Shown: positions 13,601 through 25,400 of the stretch, in pieces
Position numbering within the stretch: the stretch's first letter is position 1
Layout of the letters: each line of letters begins with the position of its first letter
Notes under the pieces: model-generated
The model's input: the letters and a program-made list of their open reading frames with translations, nothing else
What the model was told of the DNA's origin: nothing
Database searches by the model: none
Program-made: the position numbers and the translations under genes
From: Phaeosaccion multiseriatum
Taxonomy: Eukaryota; Ochrophyta, other classes
Length of the DNA stretch: 64,000 bases
NCBI GenBank assembly: GCA_965112735.1
Contig: OZ218953.1
Coordinates: 1,302,001 to 1,366,000, forward strand
Direction of reading: 5' to 3'

Positions 13601-16600
13601 CGAAACGAAGCGTCAACTCGAAGACGACATTGACACCGAAATAGAGAACCTTCGATCCAAGTTCGAGGCCCAGCTCAGTGCAGAGAGGGAGGCCACCCTG
13701 AGGTTCAAGGGAGAGAACGGCATCATGCGCAAGAAATTCACAGGTAGGTGCATGTATTCAATGTGTGGATGGGGGGACCATGAGTGGAAGGCAGTGGAAG
13801 GCAGTTGAAGGCAGTGGAAGGCAGTGGAAGGCAGTGGAAGGCAGTGGAAGGCAGTGCAAGGCAGTTGAAGGCAGTGGAAGGCAGTGGAAGGCTGTAGAAG
13901 GCAGTGGAAGGCAGTGGAAGGCAGTGGAAGGCTGTAGAAGGCAGTGGAAGGCAGTGGAAGGCAGTGGAAGGCTGGCCACCAATGGAACGATCCTTATCTG
14001 TATCCCTCCCTGCCTCCCTCCGTCCTCTCCTCCCTCCCTCCCCCCCTCCCTCCCCCCCTCCCTCCCTCTCCCTCCCCTCCTCCCCTCCCTCTCTCCCCCC
14101 TCCTCCCCTCCCCTCCTGCCCCTCCCCTCCCTCCCTGCCTGCCCTCCCCCTCTGCCCCTTATAGTGCTGAAGAAGGACATTGAGGATCAAGCAGAGGAAA
14201 TCCGAGCCCTGCACGAGAAGGAGAAGGGCATGAAGACCATGATCAAGGGGTTGCAGGCAGAAATTGCCGTACACAAAAGAGAGATTAAGGCCCGAGACGA
14301 CACCATCGGGGAGAAGGAGAAGAAAATGTACGAGCTCAAGAAGAAGAATCAGGTCAGTCAGGGAGTACAACAGTTGGTGATACAAAGTAGAGCAGTTGGT
14401 GATACAGTAGTAGTGAGGGGAGCAGTGTGAAATGGTGGGGGTGGGATTTCATAGATACTTACAGGTTGATTTGTTGGCCTTGGCTTACTTTGCCCTCCCT
14501 TCTGACCACTCATTCTCTCTCCCGGCTCTTCTCTCCTCTCCTCTCCTCTCCTCTCCTCTTCTCTCCTCCTCCGCCCCCTCCTCTTCCCAACTCCTCTCCC
14601 CTCCCCTCCCCTCTCCCCTCCTCTCCTCCCCTTCCCCTCCCTCCCCTACCCCCTCCTCCCCTCCTCCCCTCCTCCCCGCCCCCCCTTCTCCCCCATCCGC
14701 TGCCATCCATCCATCCATCCATCCATCCATCCACAGGAGCTCGAAAAGTTCAAGTTCGTTCTTGACTATAAAATCAAGGAGCTCAAGAGGCAGATTGAGC
14801 CCAGGGAGACCAAGATCGCCCGCATGAAGGAGCAGGTAAAAGGTGTAGTTTCAGTTTCAGCTTCAGTGTCCGTTTCAGTTTCAGTTTATGGGCCCTGCAC
14901 TGTCCCTACTGTATCGATGTGGGCCCAGAGTTCTTTTTCCTTTCCCATGCACGCTCCGAAGAGGGGGGGTGCGTAAGAAAGTGCGTTGGTGATTCGTTCG
15001 CCTTGCCAGCCAAGCTGTGACCACACAACTCAGGGCCGAGTATAACCTGGTCTCCAAAGGAAGGTGGCTAGCTCTCGCTCTCGTTTCTACTCTCTCATTT
15101 CTTCCCTACTATACCCAATATTACCCCATACCCTATACGCTTTTAACCCATACCCCATACCCTATACCCTACCTTGTTATCCTCGACCTCCTCCCCATCC
15201 ACTACCATCCAATGTCATCCATTGCCATCCCCTAACTCTACCTCTACCCTCACAGATCAAGGACATGGACCGCGAGCTCGAGCAGTTCCATAACTCCAAC
15301 GCGCAGCTCGACATTCTCATTGGAGAGCTTCGAGAGAAAATCGACTCTCTGCAGGTGAGGGCATGCGTGTGTGTGTGTGTGGTGCGTGTGTATCATTCGT
15401 GGGTGGGTGACAGGTTGGGTCGGTTAGGCCTTTCCCATACCTTACCCATACGCTTGTTTGGCTTTGCTAACTGCCTCCCCCTCCCCCTCCCCCTCCCCTC
15501 CCCCCCCCCTTAACCACACACCCACACCCACGCCCACACCCTCACAGGCCGAGATCCGTCGCCAACGCCGGCAAATCGCCGATCAGGAGCGAGTGTCCCG
15601 CCGCTTCAAGAAGGATCTCTATACCTCGGTGCAGCAGATTCAAAACCCCAAGCAGCTCGTGGAGCATGTCAAGGCGCTTTACCAAGAGCACGTCAACCTC
15701 GAGCTGCCCAAGAATGAGGTGAGGAAGACTCAATGGGTGTGTGTGGGGGGGTGAGTGAGTGGGTGTGTGTGGGGGGGTGAGTGAGTGAGTGAGTGCGTGC
15801 GTGCGTGCGTGTGTGCAGCGTGGTGTGGTGTGGTGTGGCCGCGGAGAGGACATTCTCTTCTCTGTGCTTCTTTCCCTCACGCATCTCTCCGTCCCTTCCC
15901 GTCCCCTCCCATCTCAATTCTGACGTCATCCCACCCCTCTCGGATCCCCCCCTCCCTCTCCCCTCCCCCTCGTCACAGATGGATGCGAATGTGCAACACG
16001 AGTATGTGCGCCACAAGGAATATTTAGAGCGCAGCCTTTCCTTCCTCAAGGAGAAGTTCAACACCGATATGGGCAAGCACAGGGCAGACAACCTCAACGT
16101 CATGCAGGTATATGGGTGTGGGTGTGGGTGCATGTGTGCGTGTGCGTGTGTGCGTGTGTGCGTGTGGGTGTGGGTGTGGGTGGGTGTGGGTGTGGGTGTG
16201 TGCGTGGGTGTGGGTGTGTGGGGCGGGGGGGGGGGGGGGGGGGGGTGAGTGAGTGTGTGCTTGTGAGTATGTGTGTGTGTGCGTGTGCGTGTCTTGTATC
16301 TGTATGCCACACAGCCCTCACCGCACGGACATGCTAAACGCATCTCTACTCCCCTCTCCCACCCCCCCCCCTCCCTTCTCTCTGCAGGACAACATGCTGT
16401 TGATAAAGGAGATCAACATGCAGAGGGAGCAGAACAAGGGCTCCAAGCGTGTTTTGCAGGCTCAGATTAATGTCTTGAAGCGCTTCGGAGTCAAGCGTCT
16501 TGAGGCTCAGAGCCTGGAGAACAAGCTCAAGGTCAGTACCTGGTGTCAGTGAGGTTGTGAGACAGTCAGTAACACTGGTGTCAGGCAGTACTCACTCACT

Positions 16601-16710
16601 CACTCACTCACTCACTCACTCACTCATGCCCCCGCCTCACACACACACGCACACACAACAACACGAACGCACACTTACGCACGCACACACACACACACAC
16701 ACAATTACAA

Positions 16711-16741
<31 letters not shown>

Positions 16742-16958
16742 ATTACAAACACACTCACAGCTTGAGGAGAGGCCCGAGACACTCGGAGAAGACCCCATCA
16801 AGGTGATGGAGTACAACAGAGCGAAGATCAAGGAGTTGAGGGAGCTCATCGCCCAGCTTGAGGCCTCCATGATGGTGGCTAATCGCACTTACTCGGCCTC
16901 CATGCTGCCTCCGTTGGATGGGGTTGATCCACAGGGGTCTGTGGCGGTGGGTCCGTGA
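5962..16958 (+). CDS. CFAP57: Cilia- and flagella-associated protein 57 (WDR65)
   Basis: Axonemal WD40/coiled-coil protein linked to inner dynein arm assembly; its presence implies a flagellated life stage. Exons: 5962-6060, 6215-6287, 6425-6602, 7158-7413, 7717-7898, 8263-8623, 8852-8960, 9349-9563, 10077-10211, 10799-10909, 11464-11714, 12251-12392, 12659-12787, 13161-13385, 13578-13743, 14165-14352, 14737-14835, 15256-15354, 15548-15718, 15979-16107, 16388-16531, 16761-16958. Phases agree throughout and the product is 1219 residues, close to animal CFAP57 (about 1250). Residues 1 to about 650 are WD40 repeats ([53 protein letters not shown]). The rest is coiled coil with blocks diagnostic of the family: [49 protein letters not shown]. 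Nearly every intron is tandem repeat. It converges on the LRR gene. Confidence 0.95.
6613..6746. repeat. (GGA)n repeat in CFAP57 intron 3
   Basis: About 130 bp of nearly perfect AGG trinucleotides starting about 10 bp after the donor at 6603. It opens long poly-R, poly-G, poly-E, poly-L and poly-S ORFs in five frames, none of which is a gene. Confidence 0.95.
7417..7585. repeat. (GGGA)n repeat at CFAP57 intron 4 donor
   Basis: The donor GTGAGG at 7414 runs straight into about 40 GGGA units with a few GGAA interruptions. Confidence 0.95.
8966..9280. repeat. (GGGA)n then (GGAA)n repeat at CFAP57 intron 7 donor
   Basis: The donor GTAAGAGG at 8961 is followed at once by about 220 bp of GGGA units grading into GGAA and GAAG units. 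Confidence 0.95.
10450..10765. repeat. CAT/CAC/CCAT repeat near CFAP57 intron 9 acceptor
   Basis: ATC, ATCC and CACCAT units fill the 3' half of the intron before the acceptor at 10797-10798. The 5' half of the same intron is GTGGGTGCG-type repeat. Confidence 0.9.
10921..11213. repeat. 31-bp minisatellite in CFAP57 intron 10
   Basis: About nine to ten tandem copies of a 31-bp unit containing TGTCAGGACTATGTCTGACC and then GATCTAGTTGG. Copies differ by single substitutions or one-base insertions (for example TTATG near 10994 and GGTATC near 11018). The unit has an internal inverted match, GTCAG with CTGAC. Confidence 0.95.
11745..12025. repeat. TTTG-rich low-complexity tract in CFAP57 intron 11
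   Basis: About 280 bp of GTTT, TTTG and GGTT units begin about 30 bp after the donor at 11715. A shorter duplication, TGTGATTGTTTTGCCTATT, occurs twice near 11780 and 11815. Confidence 0.85.
12788..12945. repeat. (GTCA)n repeat starting at CFAP57 intron 13 donor
   Basis: The donor GTGAGT is the first unit of an array of GTCA tetramers with occasional GACA variants. Confidence 0.9.
13788..13972. repeat. 10-bp minisatellite GGCAGTGGAA
   Basis: Around 18 tandem copies of GGCAGTGGAA with variants GGCAGTTGAA and GGCTGTAGAA, in CFAP57 intron 15. The core CAGTGGA is shared with the dispersed GGATGGCAGTGGATGG motif. Confidence 0.9.
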
Positions 16959-17381
16959 GTGAGTGAGTGAGAGAGGTAGGGAAGGGAGGGGGGGAGGGAG
17001 GGACCGAGTGGTCGGCGTGGCGAGGACTGGGGGGAGCTGAGGGACCGGAAGGGTGGCAGTTACACGAGTGAGTGAAGCGATGTGACGATGTGCGAAAGGG
17101 GAGTGATGGAGGTGGGGACGGGAAGGGGCGGGGTGGGGCTGGGCGATGGCCTTGCTTTGCCTTGCTTTGCCTTGCCTTGCCTTGCTTTGCTGAAGTCTGG
17201 GGAGAGAGAGGGAAGGAGGAGGTGCAGGCAGTCGCCTTCAGTACACAGGCGGAAGGAAGGAAGGAAGGAAGGAAGGAAGGAAGGAAGGAAGGAAGGAAGG
17301 AAGGAAGGAAGGAAGGAAGGAAGGAAAGAAGGAAGGTCTTCCTCTGACCTTCCCGTACAGTACAGCAGGAATAGTGCACCG

Positions 17382-17419
<38 letters not shown>

Positions 17420-17637
17420 GCAACACATTTGTCGTAACGGTCGTAATGGTCACATGATGTAGTTTCTTCGTATGAAGTATAAAACATTAAAGTAACTGAC
17501 AGCTTCTTATTACGTGTACTCTACCAATGCGGCTCTACGAGGTACTGCTGGGTGGCTGCCATCTATATATATAACATTAGCTACTGTGATTAAGTAGTAG
17601 TGAAAGGGTCTAGCAAAAAGAAGTTTCCCCTCTTCTT
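16959..17637. other. Convergent intergenic region, CFAP57 / LRR gene
   Basis: No gene is seen. The region holds CTTTG repeats (about 17150-17190), a perfect (GGAA)n run at about 17251-17325, an (ATC)n run at 17383-17420, and an AT-rich stretch at about 17460-17600 that could contain both 3' ends. The string TATATAACATTAGCT near 17567-17582 recurs downstream of eIF2D. Confidence 0.6.
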
Positions 17638-20600
17638 CTATTGCTGCGTGACGAAGAACGTCGGCGCGGAGGGAGAGGAGGGAGAGGAGGAGGAGCACTG
17701 CTTGGCCTTCAACAAGTCCCTCTTACCAAGGCCGCCCTCTAACCCGAGATCGAGCCGGGTGGGGCACACAAGCGTCACCTTGACCATCGCAAGCTCCTTC
17801 CAGTCTTCGTCCTCCTCCTCCTCGTCCTCCTCCTCCTCCGCCTCATCCTCCTCCTCGAATCGGAAACCGCCGTAACTGCCATCAGAGCGCTTCTTCTGTC
17901 GGTCCCCCCTCCCTGATCTCCTGGTCGGTCTTACCGCGCCTTCCCCGCGTATGTCCGTTGTGAGCTGTTCGAGGAGCGACAGCACTACATGGCACCTATT
18001 GGGCGTGTTGGTGCTCCGAGCCGATTGCAGGGCGGCGACGGCTTTGGGTCCGAGTGCATTGCCACTAATGTCCACCTTACGAAGGCAGCAGTGGGGCTGG
18101 GCGAGGAGGGAGGACAGAGTGATGGCGGCGGCGTCGACGGCAGCGCTTGCTCCGGCATCACAGCCCCTGTGTTTTTTAAGGATGGAGCGATAGGCGACGA
18201 AGGAGGGGGAGGGAGGGAGGGAGGGAGGGAGGGAGGGAGGGAGGGAGGGAGGGAGGGAGGGAGGGAGGGAGGGAGGGAGGGAGGGAGGGAGGGAGGGAGG
18301 GAGGGAGGGAGGGAGGGAGGGAGGGAGGGAGGGAGGGAGGGAGGGAGGGAGGGAGGGAGGGAGGGAGGGAGGGAGGGAGGGAGGGAGGGAGGGAGGGAGG
18401 GAGGGAGGGAGGGAGGGAGGGAGGGAGGGAGGGAGGGAGGGAGGGAGGGAGGGAGGGAGGGAGGGAGGGAGGGAGGGAGGGAGGGAGGGAGGGAGGGAGG
18501 GAGGGAGGGAGGGAGGGAGGGAGGGAGGGAGGGAGGGAGGGAGGGAGGGAGGGAGGGAGGGAGGGAGGGAGGGAGGGAGGGAGGGAGGGAGGGAGGGAGG
18601 GAGGGAGGGAGGGAGGGAGGGAGGGAGGGAGGGAGGGAGGGAGGGAGGGAGGGAGGGAGGGAGGGAGGGAGGGAGGGAGGGAGAACGGCGGGGGGTGGGG
18701 GAGGGCAAGCCGATGAAGAGTGAGTCAGTCACACAGTCAAACCTAGTATCCATACATTCACTCAGCCAGCCAGTCAGCCAGTCAGCTAGTCAGCTAGTCA
18801 GCCAGTCAGCCAATCAGTCAGTCGGTCAGTCAGCTAGTCAGCCAGTCAGCCAGTCGGCCAGTCGGCCCGTCAGCCAGTCAGCCAGTCAGACAGTCAGCCA
18901 CCCAACGGCCAAGCCGCCCGGCCACGCAGCCACACAGCCACACAGCCACACAGCCACACAGCCAACCAAACAAACCAAAAGCAAACGCACGCACGCACGC
19001 ACCTGCAGCGGAGCTCCCGCAGTGTGTCATTCCCCTCCACCAACCGCACGAGCTCCACGAATCCGTCTTCGGAGAGGCTGTTGTACGAAACGTCCAAACA
19101 AGTCAGCACGTCATGAAGCCTTAGCGCTTGCAACACTTGCGCCGCGTGGCACCTCAGCTGCTGCTGCTGCTGCTGCCTCGATCCCGCCCCCCTCATTGGA
19201 CTCTTCTTGCCTCCACTCCGTCGGTTACCGCCGTTGCTATTGCTGTTGCTGCTGCTGCTGCTACTCAGCACGCTGCCTCCTCCTGCAAGCCCGCCCCCTC
19301 CTCCTCCTCCTCCTCCTCCTCCTCCTCCTCCTCGAGTTTGTTCTCCTAGGCCGAACCCCTTGATGGAGTTCCAAGCGAGGTCTAACGTGCGCAGGCGGAT
19401 ATTGTGCAGAGACATCTCGGAGAGCCCTTTCACGCACTCCTCTTTGCCTTCGATGCCGTTGCGCGCTTCGGGCGGGGTGGGAGGGGGAGGGGAAGGTGGA
19501 GGGGGGGGAGGAGGAGCAGGAGGAGGAGGAGGAGGAGGAGGAGGAGGAGCAGCAGGAGGAGCAGGAGTCTGTGAGGAACCCAGTAACGGGAGCCGAAGAA
19601 GGGCGGCTCAAGTGCGGACTACACTCTTTAGTGCCTCACTCCACTGGGGCTCATCCTGCCTACTAGGTCCTACTCTTAGCCAGTGAGCACATGCAAGGTT
19701 GACGGACCTCCTGCCCCCCGTACCTTGCCCTCGAAGATTGGCTAAGGTTCTAAGGTCTACAAGAACGCGACTCAGCTTCCTAAGGCGACCTACCTGCCAA
19801 CAAGGTCACTAACGACTTGGCGGCCCCCGCAGGCCCTGAGAGAGTGTGGAAAACTGCACCGATGCCCTGTTGGTTTGTTGTGTTCGAGTGTGGTAAGAGT
19901 TGCAGCAGAAGTAGCAGCGGCAGTAAGTCGCAGCAGCAGGTAACAGGGAGAGGGAGAGAGGAAGAGGGGGGGGAGGGGGGGGGGGGAGCGTGAGCAAGTG
20001 AAGTAGACTTAATTTAGTGTGGGCTAGGGAACATTGACTGAGGGGGTAGAAGGCACACTAAGCTACTCTTGATACAGTGATGACGAGCACGCACACTTCG
20101 AGCATCGCTGGGAAACACCCTCCACCCCCCCCCCTTCGCCCCCATGCCTTCCCCTCCTCCCTCCCCCCTCTCCCACCCTCCGCCTTTCCCCTTGCCTCCC
20201 CCTCCTCCTGCTCCTCCCTCCCCCCTCCCCCCTCGCCCCACCCTCCGCCTTTCCCCTTGCCTCCCCCTCCTCCTGCTCCTCCCTCCCCCCTCTCCCCTCG
20301 CCCCACCCTCTCCCTTTCCCCCTGCACGCGCACTTCCCTACCTTGTCACCAAGACTGTTCCCATTGGTGCTCAGCCACACAAGCCGGCAGGCCTTGATGC
20401 TCAGGTATGAGCACAGAGCAAGAGCCCCCTTCGGCCCCATGTTGTTGTTCGAGAGATCGAGCTTGAGAAGGGTGGAGGGGCCTCCGCCGCCACTGAGGAG
20501 GCCGTGGGTGGGACTCTGAGGGACTGCACATGACGACGGCTTTGTTTGTGAGACATAGGACGATGTCGCGGAGGAGGAGGACGAGAAGGGCAAGACTGGG

Positions 20601-21433
20601 TCTCCTCCACCTCCTCCTCCACCTCCTCCTCCACCTCCTCCTCCACCTCCTCCTCCACCTCCTCCTCTTCCTCCTCCTCCTCCTCCTCCTGATCTCGCAG
20701 CGGCTGTCTTGGCCGCTGTCCGGGCGGCGGCAGCGGCCGTGGCGCTGGCGATGAGCGCAGGAACGATGCCCTCAATAGTGTCGGGACCCAATGCATTGCC
20801 CTGTAGAGAGATGGCCCGCACACAGCCCCTGGACAGCACCTGCCCAAACTCGGTGCTGATGGCGTTGAAATTCACGTCCCCGAGACTCCGACCGGCCAAC
20901 GCGAGGGTGGAGCGAGGCGACATCTCATGACTTCCCCCACCCCCTCCTCCTCCCCCTCCTCCTCCTCCTCCTCCTCCTCCTCCTCCTCCTCCTCCTCCTC
21001 CTCCTCCCCCTCCTCCTTCTCCTCCTCCTCCTCCTCCTCCTTCTCCTCCTCGCTCTCCCATCGAACCCTGCTCGTCCGGGAGGAACGAAGAGCGTTCACT
21101 GAGTAGACTGACAGCCCCAACGCTGCTGTCGTCACCCCTGCCGGCAGCCGCTCCACCCCCGCGGGTTCCTGGGCCCCCCCCGTGGAGCCGATCCAGAGGC
21201 TTGTGTGTGGGCAAGTTGACCATGCTCCGGTCGATGTTCCCCTCCGCATCGAAGCCTCGCCCTGACCTCTTGCCCCGCAAACTGAAACTCAAACCGGGCA
21301 TGGCACTATCCACACCCAACCCCATGCTTGCTGACAGAGAGGAGGAGGAGGGGGTGATGGAGAGGAGAGAAGCCGAGCAAGAGGAAGAGCCCTGCCCATA
21401 TGCCTGCCCCTGCCCATATGCCTGCCCCTGCCT

Positions 21434-21474
<41 letters not shown>

Positions 21475-22338
21475 GTCGGTCCTCCTCCTGGTCTGTGGTG
21501 GTGGTTGTGGTGGTGGTGGCGGTGGTGGTGGTGGTGGTGGTGGTGGTGGTGGTGGTGGTGGTGGTGGTGGTGGTGAGCGAAGCGTCGAGACCCAAGGCGC
21601 CCCACTCCCAATCCCCGTCCCACGGCCATCGCCCCTTCCAGTCCCAGCGTTTGGTCTCAATGTTGTCGACAATGGCCTGCAGAGTGCTGTGCAGCTGCTG
21701 ATCCTCGTATGCGAGCAGATGCGCCGGCAGCAAAGTGACCGATTTGGTGTTGTGCTTGTTGGTCTGCCCCTGCTCCCCCTCCTCCTCCAACCCACCGCTT
21801 GGCCCTGATAGCCTGCTCTTGTCCTTGTTGTCGCCTCCTCCGCCCCGCCCTCCTCGACCTTCCCCTCCCAAAGGTGAGCTGCCGCCGACGCCGCCCCCCG
21901 CCCCCCCCGCCCCCTCTTGTTGTGGTTCCACCCTGCTCGGATCGCGCTGACCGTCCCCCCCACCCCCTCCTCCTCCTCCTCCTCCTCCTCCTCCTCCTCC
22001 TCCTGCTGCTGCTGCCGCTGCTGCTACTGCTGCTACTGCTGCTGCTGCTGCTGTATCACCAACTGCTGCTGCTGCGATCTCCGACTCGTGTCCGCCTACA
22101 GCAGTCAACCCATCCGCGCCCCCTTGCTGCTGCGTTGCCCCCAGCCCCACCCGCCCGATAACGTGCTCCAGGGGACAAGAGGAGGACTCTCCAACACCCG
22201 CACCACTAGCACTAGGGCCACTAGCACTAGGGCCACTGCTACTACCATCTCTCTCGACCGTGCCGCTTCCACTGCTCGCACGCAGCATCTCCTCCTCTTC
22301 CAACTGTTGCTGCGGCTGCTGTTGCTGCTGTATCACCA

Positions 22339-22405
<67 letters not shown>

Positions 22406-25400
22406 CTTCTTCCTGTCCACGCCCGTCATCCTCTCCCTCCTCCTATTCCTCTCCTCCCTCTCCTCCTGCTCCTCCTTCTCCATCTTGGTCATTAACCGTC
22501 TCCTCTTCTCAATCTCCGCTGCCCGCGCCTCCAAATCGGCTACCGAAGCCTGCCTCAGCTCGGGCCAGCTCACCACAATCTCCTTCTCCCAATCCTCTCC
22601 GTCCTCCCACCCACCTTGGTCCAAATCCCACCCCGTCGCGCTACTGCTACTGTCTGCATCCTCCTCCCCCTCCTCCTCCCTACCACCACCAGCCTCCTCC
22701 CCCTTCTCCTGCTCCTCCACCTCCTCCTCCACTCCTTCTGCCCAAGCTCTATCCCTAGCCTTCGCCTTCTCCCTTCTCCTCCTCCTCCTCCTCCTCCGTC
22801 TCCTCCGCCTCGCATCTCTGGTCGCCTCTTGATGTATGCGCAGGAGCAGGGCTCGGTCCTGCAGCGACACATCCAGCGGCCGAAAGCTCGAGGCCAGGCT
22901 GTTCGGCAGCTCTCGACACCGCTCTTGCTCGGCCGCCCATTCGATGCTCAGCCTCAGCGCATGCCGCACACGCTTCTCCTCCCGCACCCACGCCCTTGCT
23001 ACGAGGAAGAGCAGCCCGTCAATGTCAACTATGGCCGATTCCTTGTTGGACGAAGGGAGCTCCAGTCGCCGGCCAGTCTGTGTGGCTGACGTTGCCCGGG
23101 TGGCGCCTCCTCCCACCCGGCTGGGTCGCCCTCCTCCTCCTCCCCGCCCCCCTCCCCCTCCTCCTACTGCTCCTGCTCCTGGTCCTCCTCCTGCGCCTCC
23201 TCCTGCCCCCGCCCCCTCGGGACCCTCTCCTCCCTCGTCTTCCTCTCCTTGGACTGGAAGGCCATCCTCGACCTCCAGCGTGTCTGCCACAGACCCATCC
23301 GGAGCCGTCCACACTTGTTCAAGCCCCAGAAGGCAGAGCCTCTTTCCTTGCTCTTGTGTGCGAGGCATGGTTCGCCCCCCCTTGTTTCTCCCCCCTTCTT
23401 CCCACCCCCTCTCCACCGCACCTTCTCCTCCACTGTCGCTGTCACCTCCTCCTCCTCCTCCTCCTCCTCCTCCTCCTCCTCCTCCTCCTCCTCTTCCACC
23501 CCCTCCTCCTGCTCCTCCTCTTCGGTCTATTACCGGAGTCTGTGGGGTCGTTCGACGATGGCGGTGGGTGCGTGCTCCCTCGGAGGACCGACGGGCAGTC
23601 GAGCTTCCCCTCCCTCGCCCCCCCGCTCGCTGCTGCTGCTGACGAGTGCCACCGCTTGGGCGAGTGGACGGGGGAAGAAGAGTGCTGCCTCTGCTGCTGC
23701 TACTGTTGTTGAGGTTGCTGTTGCTGTTGTTATTGTTCCCGCTCGCTGCGGCGGTGGAGGTCGCACCAGCAGCTGTCCGCACGGTCGCCGTACCAGACGT
23801 ATTCGCTGCCGCAGCCGTATGCATACGGGCCGCCGTCGTTGTCTTGCAAGCCAGCTGCATCAACTCTCCCTCCAGCACCAGCTGCTGCTTCCGCGGCCAC
23901 GGAGGCTCGATGCCAATCTGCGCACAGGCCGGTCGGTACGAGGCCAACGCCCAGCCTCGAGAACAACGCGCCCCGTGAAACAGATGGGAGATGACCGCTC
24001 GGGCGGTGGTGAGCGAAACGGTCCGTCCGGTGCCTAGACGGGAGGCATCGAGCTTTCGTCGCACCTGGAAGCCTTTCACTGCATGCCATCCGCCCCCGGC
24101 AAGCAAGACCAACATCTCTAATACGACGGACTCAATCACGTCGCACCCCGCCACCATCACCTCTGCGTGCAGGCCCAAAATGAGGGCGAAGACGTCGATG
24201 CGCGGTTTGCCAGAGTAGCGCAAGACGCCCCCGAGGAGAGAGTTCATGTGGCGCTCACCTAACACAGTGACACAGGCACGCTTTTGCAGCTGCTGCATTA
24301 CCACCTCCTCAAACGTGAAGGGAAGCACGACAGGTGATGATGGTCCCACCCCCCCTGCCGTGACCCCTACCCCTGCCCCTACTCCGTTCGTGTTCGTCGC
24401 GCCCGGCCCAGTGACACCACCAACCCCCTCAGTGGTCGCACTGCTGCCTCCTCCTCTTCCTCCTCCTCCTCCTCCCCCTCCTCCTCCTTCTCCTCCTCCT
24501 TCTCCTCCTTGTGCTGCTGCTCCTCTTCCGATTCCTCCCTCTTCTCCTCCTTGTCCTCCTCCTTCTCCTGTGCTTCCGCCATCTCCTCCTACCTCTCCTC
24601 CTCCTCCTGCTGCTGCTGCTGCTGCTCCTGCTCCCCCCCCTCCTAGTCCCCACATGGCACCAACGCTTATCGCAGTCACAGTTGGCTGTGGATCCGGCTC
24701 GGCAGCTCGGCGGACGAGAATGTCAATCTTCCGAGCGAAGCATTCCGCGATGAAGGAATACAGCACCGCTGACGTCATCTTGTTGTCCCGCCCGTACGCC
24801 AGCCCCGAGAAGGCTGCGACACCTCCGATGCCGTTCGCTGTGGGACCCATGCCTCCTCCCCCTCCTCCTCCTTCTCCTCCCCCTCCTCCCCCGGCCGCCC
24901 CACCATTGCTGGTGGTCGCCTGTTTGATGAGGGCCTGCAAAACGTCCGGAGGCGGCGGCCACTGAGGCAACGGCCAATAGGGCAGGAGCGACCGAAAGAG
25001 CTTTCGCATCTGCTGGCGGTTGCGATGCGGAGGCGGACACGCCGGGGCTGGAGCCAAGCGTCCGCTGCCATCCTCTCCCTCTCTGGCTATACCAACCCTC
25101 TCCCTCTCTGCTGTTGCTTCTGCTCTCTCCACGCCTCCCTCCTTGGCCTCGCCGCCTTCTTTCGCCTCTCTTGCGCCCTTTTCCGCCGCTCCTCCTCCCT
25201 CTTTTTCTCCTCCTCTACGGCTTCCCACGCTTCCTGTGCTCTCTGCCACCTGCTCGCCAGCTGGGCCCTTGGTACTGTCGTCGCTTGGTTGTTGATCCGA
25301 CCGTCCAGACCCCATTCCTCCCTCCTCCTCATGGCCGGGGACAGCTACTGCACTTCCTTCCTGTGCGCTTTGAGGGCCGACACTAGAGGAAGCTGTCGTA

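Noticed and set aside
18193-18753. Long ORFs of GREG or LPPS repeats
   Set aside because: They are the (GGGA)n array read in several frames; no independent start or conserved sequence.
20342-20350. Donor GACAAG/GTAGGG for the LRR gene's first exon
   Set aside because: It looks better by consensus but shifts the LRR frame in the next exon; the donor 8 bp earlier (CTTG/GTGACA) keeps the NSLGPAGAAKSL repeat intact.
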